A DNA stretch of 43,681 nt from Methanomicrobiales archaeon. Its GTDB lineage: Archaea > Halobacteriota > Methanomicrobia > Methanomicrobiales > Methanospirillaceae. Positions 22,438 through 29,946 of this stretch are shown in pieces; positions within the stretch are counted from its first letter, which is position 1, and every line of letters begins with the position of its first letter. A program made the position numbers and the translations under genes. The stretch spans positions 109,331-153,011 of the forward strand of contig JALHCK010000013.1 in NCBI GenBank assembly GCA_022841205.1. Reading direction: 5' to 3'. Under the pieces are notes generated by a model. The model saw only the letters and a program-made list of their open reading frames with translations, was not told the origin of the DNA and searched no databases.

Positions 22438-23328
22438 TCACAGGACCTTCTCCAGGAACGGTTCGCAGCTGACCGCATGCAGGTCAAGTGCAAGCTCCTG
22501 CGGGCTCATTCCCTGGGCTAGTCCGAGCAGCTCGCAGTAGTGGAGCACGGGCAGGCCGTATTTTACACCGAACTTCTCCTCGATCTCGATCTGGCCACGG
22601 TCGAACTGGAGCTGGCAGAACGGGCAGACCTCGGTGAGAGCGTCGGCCTTCACTTCCTTCAGGTTAATCATCTTTTCGTTGGTGATATCGATTGAGTGAA
22701 CCAGGTCGTATCCCCGGACTCCGCCGCCTGCACCGCAGCAGAGCATCTTGTTCCGGTATTCTACGGGCTCAGCGCCGAGTGCTGCAACCATCTCCTCGAT
22801 CCAGTAGGGGTGTTCGGTGCTCCCGAAGTGGCGCTCCTTCTTGGGCTTCATAAGGTGGCAGCCGTAGTGTACGGCAATGCGGGTCCCCTCGAGTGGCACT
22901 GTAACGCTATCGCGGATCTTCTGAAGACCACAAATCTTGGGGTCATAAAAGAGCTCGGCCAGGTGCCAGACATCGATGGTCCCCTTGAACTCCATGTCAA
23001 CGCCCTTGAGTACCTCGTTGACACCTTCACGGAGCTCCTTGTGTTTTTTCAGTTTATGGTTGACTTCCCAGATGGACTTGTAGCAGCCGTTGCAGATGAG
23101 GGCGATATCCTTCTTCATCTGCTCGGCAAGCACCAGGTTCCGGGCAGCCATGGCATACCAAATATTCAGGTCGATTGATCCGAATGCACCCGGTGCCGGA
23201 CAGCAGCTGCCGCCTTCGAGGTCAAGCAGTTTGATCCCGAGTTTTTCTGATGTCTTGTATGAAGCGCTCTCAGCACCAGGATACCGGTTTGGCGCGATAC
23301 ACCCGAGGAAGAATGCATATTCGTGCAT
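22438..23328 (-). CDS. hdrB: Heterodisulfide reductase subunit B (catalytic)
   Basis: This is a 296-residue protein with two CCG domains that bind the noncubane [4Fe-4S] clusters reducing CoM-S-S-CoB. Seen are FFLGCIAPNRYPG at the N-terminus, GGSCCPAPGAFG, LICNGCYKS, then the second set HYGCHLMKP, MLCCGAGGGVRG and VCPFCQLQFD. Its length is normal. It lies 6 bases after hdrC, with a gggaggga-like ribosome binding site, and 14 bases before hdrA. Confidence 0.96.
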   Translation of the reverse strand: MHEYAFFLGCIAPNRYPGAESASYKTSEKLGIKLLDLEGGSCCPAPGAFGSIDLNIWYAMAARNLVLAEQMKKDIALICNGCYKSIWEVNHKLKKHKELREGVNEVLKGVDMEFKGTIDVWHLAELFYDPKICGLQKIRDSVTVPLEGTRIAVHYGCHLMKPKKERHFGSTEHPYWIEEMVAALGAEPVEYRNKMLCCGAGGGVRGYDLVHSIDITNEKMINLKEVKADALTEVCPFCQLQFDRGQIEIEEKFGVKYGLPVLHYCELLGLAQGMSPQELALDLHAVSCEPFLEKVL

Positions 23329-23334
23329 GAGATT

Positions 23335-23916
23335 TTATCCCTCCCGTTCCTTGACGATCCTGTCGGCCCTGTCCTTGAGGCCGAAGTAATCCAGAATATA
23401 CTGGATACCCTTGACATACTGGGGGAATCCATGGGTGGTCGGCGGCTCGGGGTTCAGTCCGAGTTTTTTGCGGGCTGCACGGTTTACATCGTTGTTGGGA
23501 ACACCGTGGCCGGTCGTATATATAGCCTGGACAGTCTTTAAGAAATTGACCGGGATGATATCTCTCCTTGCTGCGAGGTTCCTCATGGCCATGATCACAT
23601 CGGTCGGGGCGATATCCCGCGGGCAGCGGTCAGTGCAACTATAGCACGTGGTGCACAGCCAGAGATCGGGATCGGTAAGCGACTCGTCCTCGAGCCCCAG
23701 CAGTGCCCTCCTCACAAACTTCCTGATCCGGTAGGAACTCCGCGGTGCCGATGGACAGGATGCCGTGCAGGTCCCGCACTGGTAGCACATGTGGGGGATG
23801 GTCATCGAGATCTCCTCAACCGTCTTGGTGAAATCCGGATGGCGCTCATCCTCAAAGAGGCGGGTGTCGGCGAGTTTTTTGTCAAGTGCTTCAGGGTAAC
23901 CTTTTGTTCTTTGCAT
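23335..23916 (-). CDS. hdrC: Heterodisulfide reductase subunit C
   Basis: This is a 193-residue iron-sulfur protein with two [4Fe-4S] motifs, CYQCGTCTASCP (about residues 38-49) and CTTCYSCTDRCP (about 81-92). It passes electrons from HdrA to HdrB. The C-terminal part includes GVPNNDVNRAARKKLGL. It is the first hdr gene after fwdF, 10 bases downstream of its stop. Confidence 0.95.
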   Translation of the reverse strand: MQRTKGYPEALDKKLADTRLFEDERHPDFTKTVEEISMTIPHMCYQCGTCTASCPSAPRSSYRIRKFVRRALLGLEDESLTDPDLWLCTTCYSCTDRCPRDIAPTDVIMAMRNLAARRDIIPVNFLKTVQAIYTTGHGVPNNDVNRAARKKLGLNPEPPTTHGFPQYVKGIQYILDYFGLKDRADRIVKEREG

Positions 23917-23926
23917 GTCTAATCCC

Positions 23927-25087
23927 TCACGCCTTCTCCATCATTTTCAGCTGCACGCTCCCAGGGGTATCCTCCTTGACCTTGGAAGTACGCGGCGTGC
24001 ACAGCTTCTCTTTAATTTTCTTGAAGAGATCGGTCTCCTTGCCCTTGATGCGGATGCCGGTCCGGTGGAGCCTGATGATATCCTCGCCAGGGCAGGCATT
24101 CACGCACGCACCGCAGTAAATACAGAAGTCCTTGTTGACGGCGATGGTGGGCTCGACGTCGCCCTTCATCTGGCTTGCCGGAACCGGTGACGGCAGGTAG
24201 ATGGCATTTGCCGGACAGACCTCGACGCAAGTGGAACACCCTCCCGGGCATTTCTCGGGGACGAATTCGATATCTCCCTCGAAGATCTTTTCGATCTTGA
24301 TAGCCTCACTTGGACAGTTCTGTGAACACCAGGTGCAGGTGCAGCACATCTCTTTGTCGATGTCTACAGTTCCGGGGAGCTTGTCGCTCTCCACAACACG
24401 TTCAACGGTGATACACTCTTCAGGGCAGGCCTCGACACAGATCTTACAGGCATCGCACTTGGCCTCGTCCCAGATAACTTCGCCCTCGACCTTGCCGGTC
24501 TCAGCGGTGAAAGGCTTGTGTTTCACCTCAATTGCCGGGCAGAGCGCTCCGCAGATACCGCAGTACGTGCACTTCTCATCGTCGACCTTGAAGGTCGTCT
24601 TGGTGGTCAGTGCAAGCTGGCGCTCCTTGCCTCCCTCGCGAGTCCCTTCAAACTCGGGGACATCGCGGTCGATGGCATCACGCGGACAGACTTCATCGCA
24701 AATAGTGCACCGGGTGCACTTTTCATCGTCGATTTCCGCGACAATGTCATACTGGGGGAACCCCTCTTTCTCAATGATCGGCAGGCGTTCTTCTCCATCG
24801 ACTTTCAGTGTCAGTGCATTGAACGGGCACATCACCACGCAGACGCCGCAGTAGGAACACTTCACCTCATCGATATCAATCGGCGCAGCATAACCAACCG
24901 CACCTCTCCGGGTAGCGCCAACGAGTCCCAGTACAATGGCCTCCTCGGGGCAGGCCTCAACGCAGATCCCACATCCGGTGCAGACTTCGGAGTTGAGGAT
25001 CAAGTGGTTTACCTGCTGGAGGAGACGCTGCTCCTGGATGACATTGACGCCATCCCGCTTCTTGGAGAATTTTGGAAACAGTGTCAT
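23927..25087 (-). CDS. fwdF: Polyferredoxin, formylmethanofuran dehydrogenase subunit F
   Basis: This 386-residue protein is made almost entirely of ferredoxin units. I count eight cysteine groups fit for [4Fe-4S] clusters, for example CTGCGICVEAC, CSYCGVCVVMC, CTRCTICDEVC, CTYCGICGALC, CDACKICVEAC and CIYCGACVNAC. The size and eight-cluster layout match FwdF/FmdF, the electron wire of formylmethanofuran dehydrogenase that in known structures links Fwd to Hdr. Being next to hdrC here agrees with that. A gaggtt ribosome binding site precedes ATG 25087. Confidence 0.92.
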   Translation of the reverse strand: MTLFPKFSKKRDGVNVIQEQRLLQQVNHLILNSEVCTGCGICVEACPEEAIVLGLVGATRRGAVGYAAPIDIDEVKCSYCGVCVVMCPFNALTLKVDGEERLPIIEKEGFPQYDIVAEIDDEKCTRCTICDEVCPRDAIDRDVPEFEGTREGGKERQLALTTKTTFKVDDEKCTYCGICGALCPAIEVKHKPFTAETGKVEGEVIWDEAKCDACKICVEACPEECITVERVVESDKLPGTVDIDKEMCCTCTWCSQNCPSEAIKIEKIFEGDIEFVPEKCPGGCSTCVEVCPANAIYLPSPVPASQMKGDVEPTIAVNKDFCIYCGACVNACPGEDIIRLHRTGIRIKGKETDLFKKIKEKLCTPRTSKVKEDTPGSVQLKMMEKA

Positions 25088-25119
25088 TCAATAACCTCTA
25101 ATTCGCTCCATGTTCTCAT

Positions 25120-25386
25120 TCAGCCAACCCTGGCTTCTGATACGACCGCCCCGCGTCCGGATAACCGGATCACATCATGAGGGCATGCCTCGACGCAGAC
25201 TCCGCAACCGGCGCATAGCTCGGAATTGAAGTCCAGTACCATCGCTTTCCCATGCTTCACCTTGTAGATCTTCTCGTTTGTCACCGGATCCAGGGTGTAG
25301 AGTTCAAGCGCATCGACTGGGCATGCGACCACACAATTATTGCAGCCGGTACAACGCTCAATGTTCACGTGCAATGCAAATGCCAT
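25120..25386 (-). CDS. fwdG: Two-cluster ferredoxin, probable FwdG
   Basis: This is an 88-residue ferredoxin with CTGCNNCVVACP near residue 12 and CAGCGVCVEACP near residue 56, separated by an acidic/basic linker. It resembles FwdG, the small ferredoxin subunit of formylmethanofuran dehydrogenase, and heads the operon 32 bases before fwdF. ATG 25386 (MAFALHVNIERC) is preferred over a GTG at 25401 because the cluster motif then begins at the usual distance. A stand-alone ferredoxin is the alternative reading. Confidence 0.85.
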   Translation of the reverse strand: MAFALHVNIERCTGCNNCVVACPVDALELYTLDPVTNEKIYKVKHGKAMVLDFNSELCAGCGVCVEACPHDVIRLSGRGAVVSEARVG

Positions 25387-25757
25387 GCTTGTATCACGCA
25401 CCAGCTCTAGATCGATTCAAAAATCGACTAAAAAAGAATGGTTAACTTATACACATAAACCTGTCTAAATTCCCCACGGAATCTACCGCTATGCCATGCA
25501 GATATGCTAAGTGCATTCTATTTACTTTTATCGTTATTAATAAACTCATTAAGAGATAAGCCCGTATAGGACTGCGCTCTATCCGAAATACACGCGAAGT
25601 GAATGCTCATCATGTTTAAATATTCTGTTTACTGCCGGGAATGGCCGCATGCCTTTTATCGGAAGCGGCACATCGTCCCGGATCAGATGCCCATGACAAT
25701 AAGAAAATTAATTTATTGTTATAGTTCCCGATACCTTCTCTCTAAAAGAGGTTTGAC
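25387..25757. promoter_or_regulatory. Divergent promoter region of fwdG operon and ftr (371 bp)
   Basis: This AT-rich gap has no supported coding frame. For the minus-strand operon a TATA-like gtgtataagtt lies at 25444-25454, giving a start near 25424. For ftr, aaaattaatttattg lies at about 25704-25718, and the ribosome binding site AGAGGT at 25747-25752. Two methanogenesis units diverging from one region suggests shared control. Confidence 0.55.
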
Positions 25758-26642
25758 ATGGAAATAAACGGAGTGCCAATTGATAATACCTATGCGGAAG
25801 CGTTTCCGACCTGGATCTCCCGGGTTATCATCACCGCAGTGACCGAAGAATGGGCCTACAATGCAGCCGTCGAGGCGACCGGTTTTGCCACCTCTGCCAT
25901 AGGGTGTCCCTGCGAGGCTGGAATCGAGAGCATCCTCTCGCCCGAAGATACTCCCGACGGCAGACCTGGTATTGCTATCCTCATCTGTGCAGCCAAAAAG
26001 AAGATTAAGGAACAGCTTATAGAACGGATCGGCGAATGCATCATGACGGCACCGACTGCTGCGGTATTCGATGGCCTTCCGGAAGCCGGGGAAAAAGTCC
26101 CCGTCAAGCTGCACTTCTTTGGCGATGGGTATGAGTACAAGAAAGAGGTCGGTGGCAGGCAGGTCTGGGCGATTCCCATGATGTCCGGGGAATATGTCGG
26201 TGAAGAGGAGTTTGGTATCATCAAGGGAGTTGCCGGTGGAAATTTCTTTGTGATGGGTGAAAACCAGATGTCCGCCCTAATGGGATCCCAGGCAGCTGTC
26301 GATGCTATCGGCTCGGTCTGCGGGGTCATCACCAGTTTCCCCGGCGGGATCGTTGGCAGCGGCTCCAAGGTCGGGTCAAACAAGTACAAGTTCATCCCCG
26401 CCAGCACGAACGAGAAGTACTGCCCAACGCTCCGGGAAAAGGTCCCCGACAGCAAGGTCCCTTCCGGTATCCGTGCCATGTTCGAGATCGTCATCGATGG
26501 CCTGGATGAGGAGTGTGTAAAGGAAGCCATGGCGGTCGGGATCCGGGCTGCCTGCATGGTGCCGGGAGTAAAATTCATCAGCGCCGGTAATTTTGGCGGG
26601 AACCTCGGGCCGTTCAAGTTCGAGCTTCATTCAATTCTCTAA
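25758..26642 (+). CDS. ftr: Formylmethanofuran:tetrahydromethanopterin formyltransferase
   Basis: This is a 294-residue soluble enzyme that moves the formyl group from formylmethanofuran to tetrahydromethanopterin, the second step of CO2 reduction. Family stretches include MEINGVPIDNTYAEAFPTW at the start, ATGFATSAIGCPCEAG, GGNFFVMGENQMSAL and the C-terminal SAGNFGGNLGPFKFELHSIL. Its length is standard (about 296). It appears monocistronic: T-runs follow the stop and the next gene has its own TATA box. Confidence 0.97.
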   Translation: MEINGVPIDNTYAEAFPTWISRVIITAVTEEWAYNAAVEATGFATSAIGCPCEAGIESILSPEDTPDGRPGIAILICAAKKKIKEQLIERIGECIMTAPTAAVFDGLPEAGEKVPVKLHFFGDGYEYKKEVGGRQVWAIPMMSGEYVGEEEFGIIKGVAGGNFFVMGENQMSALMGSQAAVDAIGSVCGVITSFPGGIVGSGSKVGSNKYKFIPASTNEKYCPTLREKVPDSKVPSGIRAMFEIVIDGLDEECVKEAMAVGIRAACMVPGVKFISAGNFGGNLGPFKFELHSIL

Positions 26643-26665
26643 CATCCTTTTTCCCCCGTTTTGAT
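26643..26665 (+). terminator. Oligo-T terminator after ftr
   Basis: Just after the ftr stop, cctttttccccc and gttttg supply two T-runs within 20 bases, as is usual for archaeal termination. No strong hairpin is visible. Confidence 0.45.
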
Positions 26666-26680
26666 TCCCAAACGATTGGA

Positions 26681-26690
26681 TTAAATATCT
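26681..26690 (+). promoter_or_regulatory. TATA-like box of the marker 11/aks operon
   Basis: The sequence ttaaatatct, preceded by aacgattgga, stands in an AT-rich stretch about 80 bases before ATG 26772. A start near 26715 would give a leader of about 55 bases. Confidence 0.4.
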
Positions 26691-26771
26691 TGTTACCGAT
26701 TATTTTGTTAACGGGAATTCCGGCAACAAACAACCCCAAACACAACAGTTCTCTCCGGGAGTTTTTCTTCC

Positions 26772-27722
26772 ATGCCAGGCAAGAATGCAAAACGGATCGC
26801 AATGGAGGAGGATGATGCAGCAGCGCCGGGAGGCATTCCCGGAGATCCCTACATCATCCGGTATCCAGGCATCGTGGCAGTAACAGATGAGCGCGGCAGC
26901 ACCATAGAGCTGATCGAGTTCTTTGACTGCCTCGGTGGAGCGATGTGGTCAAAACATCACTATGCGCAGAGCCCGGTGGTCCGCTCTGTACGTAACTGTG
27001 GTCCCACCATGAGATACCTGCTGGACCCCGGCCAGGCCGATCTCGATCTCCGGGGTTCGAAGTTCCCGGCAGGAATATGCGGAGCTGCGGTGAGCGACGA
27101 TGAGATCGAGATATCGTACGTGGGGATCGGAGGTGGCGGTGTCGGCGCGGCAAGCTGCAGGTCCTTTGCGGGAGGCGTTACCCGATGCCGTACGGATCCT
27201 GCGGGCGGGGGGAAAAAGGCCGGCTCAACAATATGGCTGCCGCGGAGGCAGCGGGTCCTGATCGGGGTGGACGATACCGATACTCCGGATGAGGGGGCGA
27301 CGTGGACGCTCACCCATAACATCGCCCGGGCGGTCGAGGATGAAGCATCACGCTACCTTTCCCACACCATTGTCCAGCTCTTTCCGGTCCCATACCGGAC
27401 CAAGAACTGCGTGAGCATCGTTGTCGAGTTTGCATCGTCAGAGCCCGCAATCCTGGTCAAACGTTACCGGGAACTCCTTGAGCGGTACACGCTCTCCGAT
27501 GATACCGGGATGGCAGTCTTCTCCGGGTTTGACCCCTCTTCCCTCCTTGCATTCGGCCGCCTTGTCAAGCGCGGCGAGGTCCGGCGCGATCTCATCCCCA
27601 GCGCCGCAGAAGGAAACCTTGACCTGATACTTGAAGGGAGAGGGGTTATCGGCGCCGTTGCAGCCCTGCCCTTCTACACCAGCTTCGAGGAGGCGCTATC
27701 GCTATGGACTGGCTCAGGCTGA
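26772..27722 (+). CDS. Methanogenesis marker protein 11
   Basis: This is a 316-residue protein, conserved in methanogens and of unknown function. It begins, after a variable tail, with DPYIIRYPGIVAVTDERG and has EFFDCLGGAMWSKHHYAQSPVV, the most recognisable marker-11 stretch. The C-terminal half opens with RVLIGVDDTDTPDEGATWTLTHNIA, the DDTD motif of the TiaS-like tRNA-Ile agmatidine synthetase fold, so an ATP-dependent ligase or kinase-like reaction is conceivable. It is the first gene of the operon that contains aksA/D/E/F; the next gene overlaps its end by 19 bases. ATG 26802 is an alternative start. Confidence 0.85.
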   Translation: MPGKNAKRIAMEEDDAAAPGGIPGDPYIIRYPGIVAVTDERGSTIELIEFFDCLGGAMWSKHHYAQSPVVRSVRNCGPTMRYLLDPGQADLDLRGSKFPAGICGAAVSDDEIEISYVGIGGGGVGAASCRSFAGGVTRCRTDPAGGGKKAGSTIWLPRRQRVLIGVDDTDTPDEGATWTLTHNIARAVEDEASRYLSHTIVQLFPVPYRTKNCVSIVVEFASSEPAILVKRYRELLERYTLSDDTGMAVFSGFDPSSLLAFGRLVKRGEVRRDLIPSAAEGNLDLILEGRGVIGAVAALPFYTSFEEALSLWTGSG

Positions 27723-28678
27723 AAGCACAACTGCTCGCAGAAGGGACTGCCCGGTTCACCGGAAAAGCAGGAGAACCGTTCATCGCACGATCGACCGCGG
27801 GTCCGGGTGCGGGAAGCGGCGGATCCATTTTCTTCTCCACCGGGCAGGGGAGAGTCCGGCTGACCATAGATCCCAGGAGCCCTGTGGAGGTTGAGCACAC
27901 AGGTGGCGGCAGGGCCATACTCAGATGTGCCGGCCTCACGATCGAGGGACTGATCGAACCGGTCGCCCTCCACTGCCCGCGCCAGGCCTACATCACTGTG
28001 ACCAGCGGATGTATCTACCGTTGCCGCTACTGCGAAGTGCCGGCCCTTACTGCAGGAAGGAAAACCCCTGAGCAGATCGAAGAGATGGTAGGCCTGGTGG
28101 CAGATCGGATCGATGCAATCTCGCTAACAAGCGGGGTGCTGAACGGGGTGGAGGAGGAAGAGGAGTACGTCCTTGCCATAATCAGTCGGATTACACGCTT
28201 CGGAGTACCAATCGGCGTCTCCATCTTTCCAGGCGAGTCCACTGCTGACCGGCTCCATGATCTCGGGGTTGCGGAAGTGAAGTTTAACATCGAGGCAGCC
28301 ACCGGCGAACTTTTCGCCACCATGTGCCCCGGGCTTGACTGGGGCGCGGTATGGCGCGCGCTCAACCGTTCGGTGGGCCTGTTTGGCAGGGGTCATGTCT
28401 TTTCTAACCTGATTATCGGTCTTGGCGAGGATGACAGGGACGTGGAAGAATGTATCACCGCACTCTGCAATGCCGGTGTTATCCCCATCATCCGCCCCCT
28501 GAACCCTGCCGGCGAACTGGGGGGTTACGCCCGCCCGACTGCCGATCGGCTTCTCAAAATATACGGGATCCATTCCCGGCTCCTCCGGGATGCAGGTCTT
28601 GATCCCCGTGACGCTCTGACCATGTGTCCCGCGTGTACCGGGTGCGACCTGGTTCCCGGGAGGGATGGGCCGCTATGA
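27704..28678 (+). CDS. Biotin-synthase-related radical SAM protein (COG2516-like)
   Basis: This is a 324-residue protein. The radical SAM motif CIYRCRYC (Cys103/107/110) follows RQAYITVTSG. Later motifs are SGVLNGVEEEEEY, VKFNIEAATGELF and FSNLIIGLGEDDRD, typical of the biotin synthase-like barrel. The C-terminus ends CPACTGCDL, a CxxCxxC group that could hold a second iron-sulfur cluster. Biotin and lipoate synthases of this superfamily insert sulfur from such a cluster. The position between marker 11 and the thiamine pyrophosphate gene of the aks operon makes a role in coenzyme B thiol formation worth testing. Function is not established. Confidence 0.78.
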   Translation: MDWLRLKAQLLAEGTARFTGKAGEPFIARSTAGPGAGSGGSIFFSTGQGRVRLTIDPRSPVEVEHTGGGRAILRCAGLTIEGLIEPVALHCPRQAYITVTSGCIYRCRYCEVPALTAGRKTPEQIEEMVGLVADRIDAISLTSGVLNGVEEEEEYVLAIISRITRFGVPIGVSIFPGESTADRLHDLGVAEVKFNIEAATGELFATMCPGLDWGAVWRALNRSVGLFGRGHVFSNLIIGLGEDDRDVEECITALCNAGVIPIIRPLNPAGELGGYARPTADRLLKIYGIHSRLLRDAGLDPRDALTMCPACTGCDLVPGRDGPL

Positions 28679-29946
28679 ACGGCTATGAGGTCCTGGCCCG
28701 GGTTCTGCAGACCTGTGCAGACCGGATCTATGCTGTTCCCGGCTACCCGGTAACCAGGCTTTCCCGCCTGGCAGGAGCGGAACCGGTCACCGGCGAGAAG
28801 GTTGCACTCGAATACGCCTTAGGGGATTCGCTCTCGGGCAGGAGGGCCGCGGTCATCATGAAGAATGCCGGTCTGAATGCCTGTGCAGATCCGCTCGTCC
28901 AGGCAACATCACAGGGACTCAGGAGCGGCGTCGTGATAATTGCCGGAGATGATCCCGAGGCTCAGGGCTCTACCACCACCCAGGATTCCCGGTATTATGG
29001 GGAGGTTGCCCAGATCCCTGTGATTGAGCCGGGAGCCGAAACCTGTCCGGAGAGCGTCGAGGCGGCATTCTCTGCATCGGAGCGGTTCTCCCGGGTGGCG
29101 CTTCTCCGGGCCACCCCGGAACTTCTCTTCTCTCCCGGGGCGCTAAAAGATGTTGTACGGACGCACCGGCCCGGGACGCTCGCCCCCGCCGACCTGACCA
29201 TGCGTGGAAGGGCGACCCGTTCGGCAGAGATTTTCAGGGAGATGTTTGCCTGGTCCCGTGACCACCCGCTGAACCGTTTTTCCGGAGGTGTTGCGGGTAT
29301 CGGTGCCGCTCACGGTGACTCGCAGGTGGTAACGGTCTACCCACCTCCAGAAGGTCTTTTATCATGCGAGGATATCCTGGAGATTGGGAGACCGTTTGCC
29401 AGGGAACACCGCACCATCCAGCCCCCGGGGCCGGCTGCTGCACCCGAGACCATCAGGGAGCGGGGATATTTCCGGACCTTCTGTCAGGAATGCCCGTTTC
29501 TGCCGGTATTCGATATCCTTCATTCCCGCGGGATGGCAGTCGTGCCTGATGCGGGATGCTCGATCCTGACGCTGAACCCCCCGTACCGGCTCGGTATTGC
29601 AAATTACGGCCTGGGAACCGCGATTGGAGTGGCTGCCCGAAGCACCGGGGTTGCCCTGATCGGAGACTACGGGATCCTTTCTTCCGGTATCCCGAGTCTC
29701 ATCGATGTATATGAGAAGAAGATCCCGCTGCTTTCCATCGTCCTGAACAACCGGTGCATGGGTATGACGGGCGGGCAGGAGGCCCCCGATCCAGCCCGGT
29801 ACATATCCTGGGCAGAGCCGGTTACAGTAGAAGCTTCAGACCGCGAAGCGCTCGGCCGCCTGCTCGTCCCACCGGCAGAGCCGGTGACGATCATTGTAAA
29901 CGGGGAATGCCCTCCGGGGAGGAACCATGAAACCATTGCATGTTGA
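28675..29946 (+). CDS. Short IorA-like thiamine pyrophosphate-binding protein
   Basis: This is a 423-residue protein. The N-terminal part looks like the pyrimidine-binding domain of indolepyruvate oxidoreductase alpha (AVPGYPVTRL; EKVALEYALGDSLSGRRAAV with the catalytic Glu; MKNAGLNACADPL). The C-terminal part is the pyrophosphate domain (GDYGILSSGIPSL then LNNRCMGMTGGQE). It ends there: the two-cluster ferredoxin domain of true IorA is missing and no iorB follows, so a ferredoxin-reducing oxidoreductase is unlikely. ATG 28675 overlaps the upstream stop (ATGA) with gggaggga before it. Its 3' end overlaps aksA by 20 bases. A 2-oxo acid decarboxylase for the aks pathway (2-oxosuberate) is a fitting hypothesis, not shown by sequence alone. 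Confidence 0.75.
   Translation: MNGYEVLARVLQTCADRIYAVPGYPVTRLSRLAGAEPVTGEKVALEYALGDSLSGRRAAVIMKNAGLNACADPLVQATSQGLRSGVVIIAGDDPEAQGSTTTQDSRYYGEVAQIPVIEPGAETCPESVEAAFSASERFSRVALLRATPELLFSPGALKDVVRTHRPGTLAPADLTMRGRATRSAEIFREMFAWSRDHPLNRFSGGVAGIGAAHGDSQVVTVYPPPEGLLSCEDILEIGRPFAREHRTIQPPGPAAAPETIRERGYFRTFCQECPFLPVFDILHSRGMAVVPDAGCSILTLNPPYRLGIANYGLGTAIGVAARSTGVALIGDYGILSSGIPSLIDVYEKKIPLLSIVLNNRCMGMTGGQEAPDPARYISWAEPVTVEASDREALGRLLVPPAEPVTIIVNGECPPGRNHETIAC

Noticed and set aside
21086..22540. A 484-codon plus-strand frame opposite hdrA
   Set aside because: It is antisense to a gene with full HdrA motifs; the frame has no ribosome binding site or family features.
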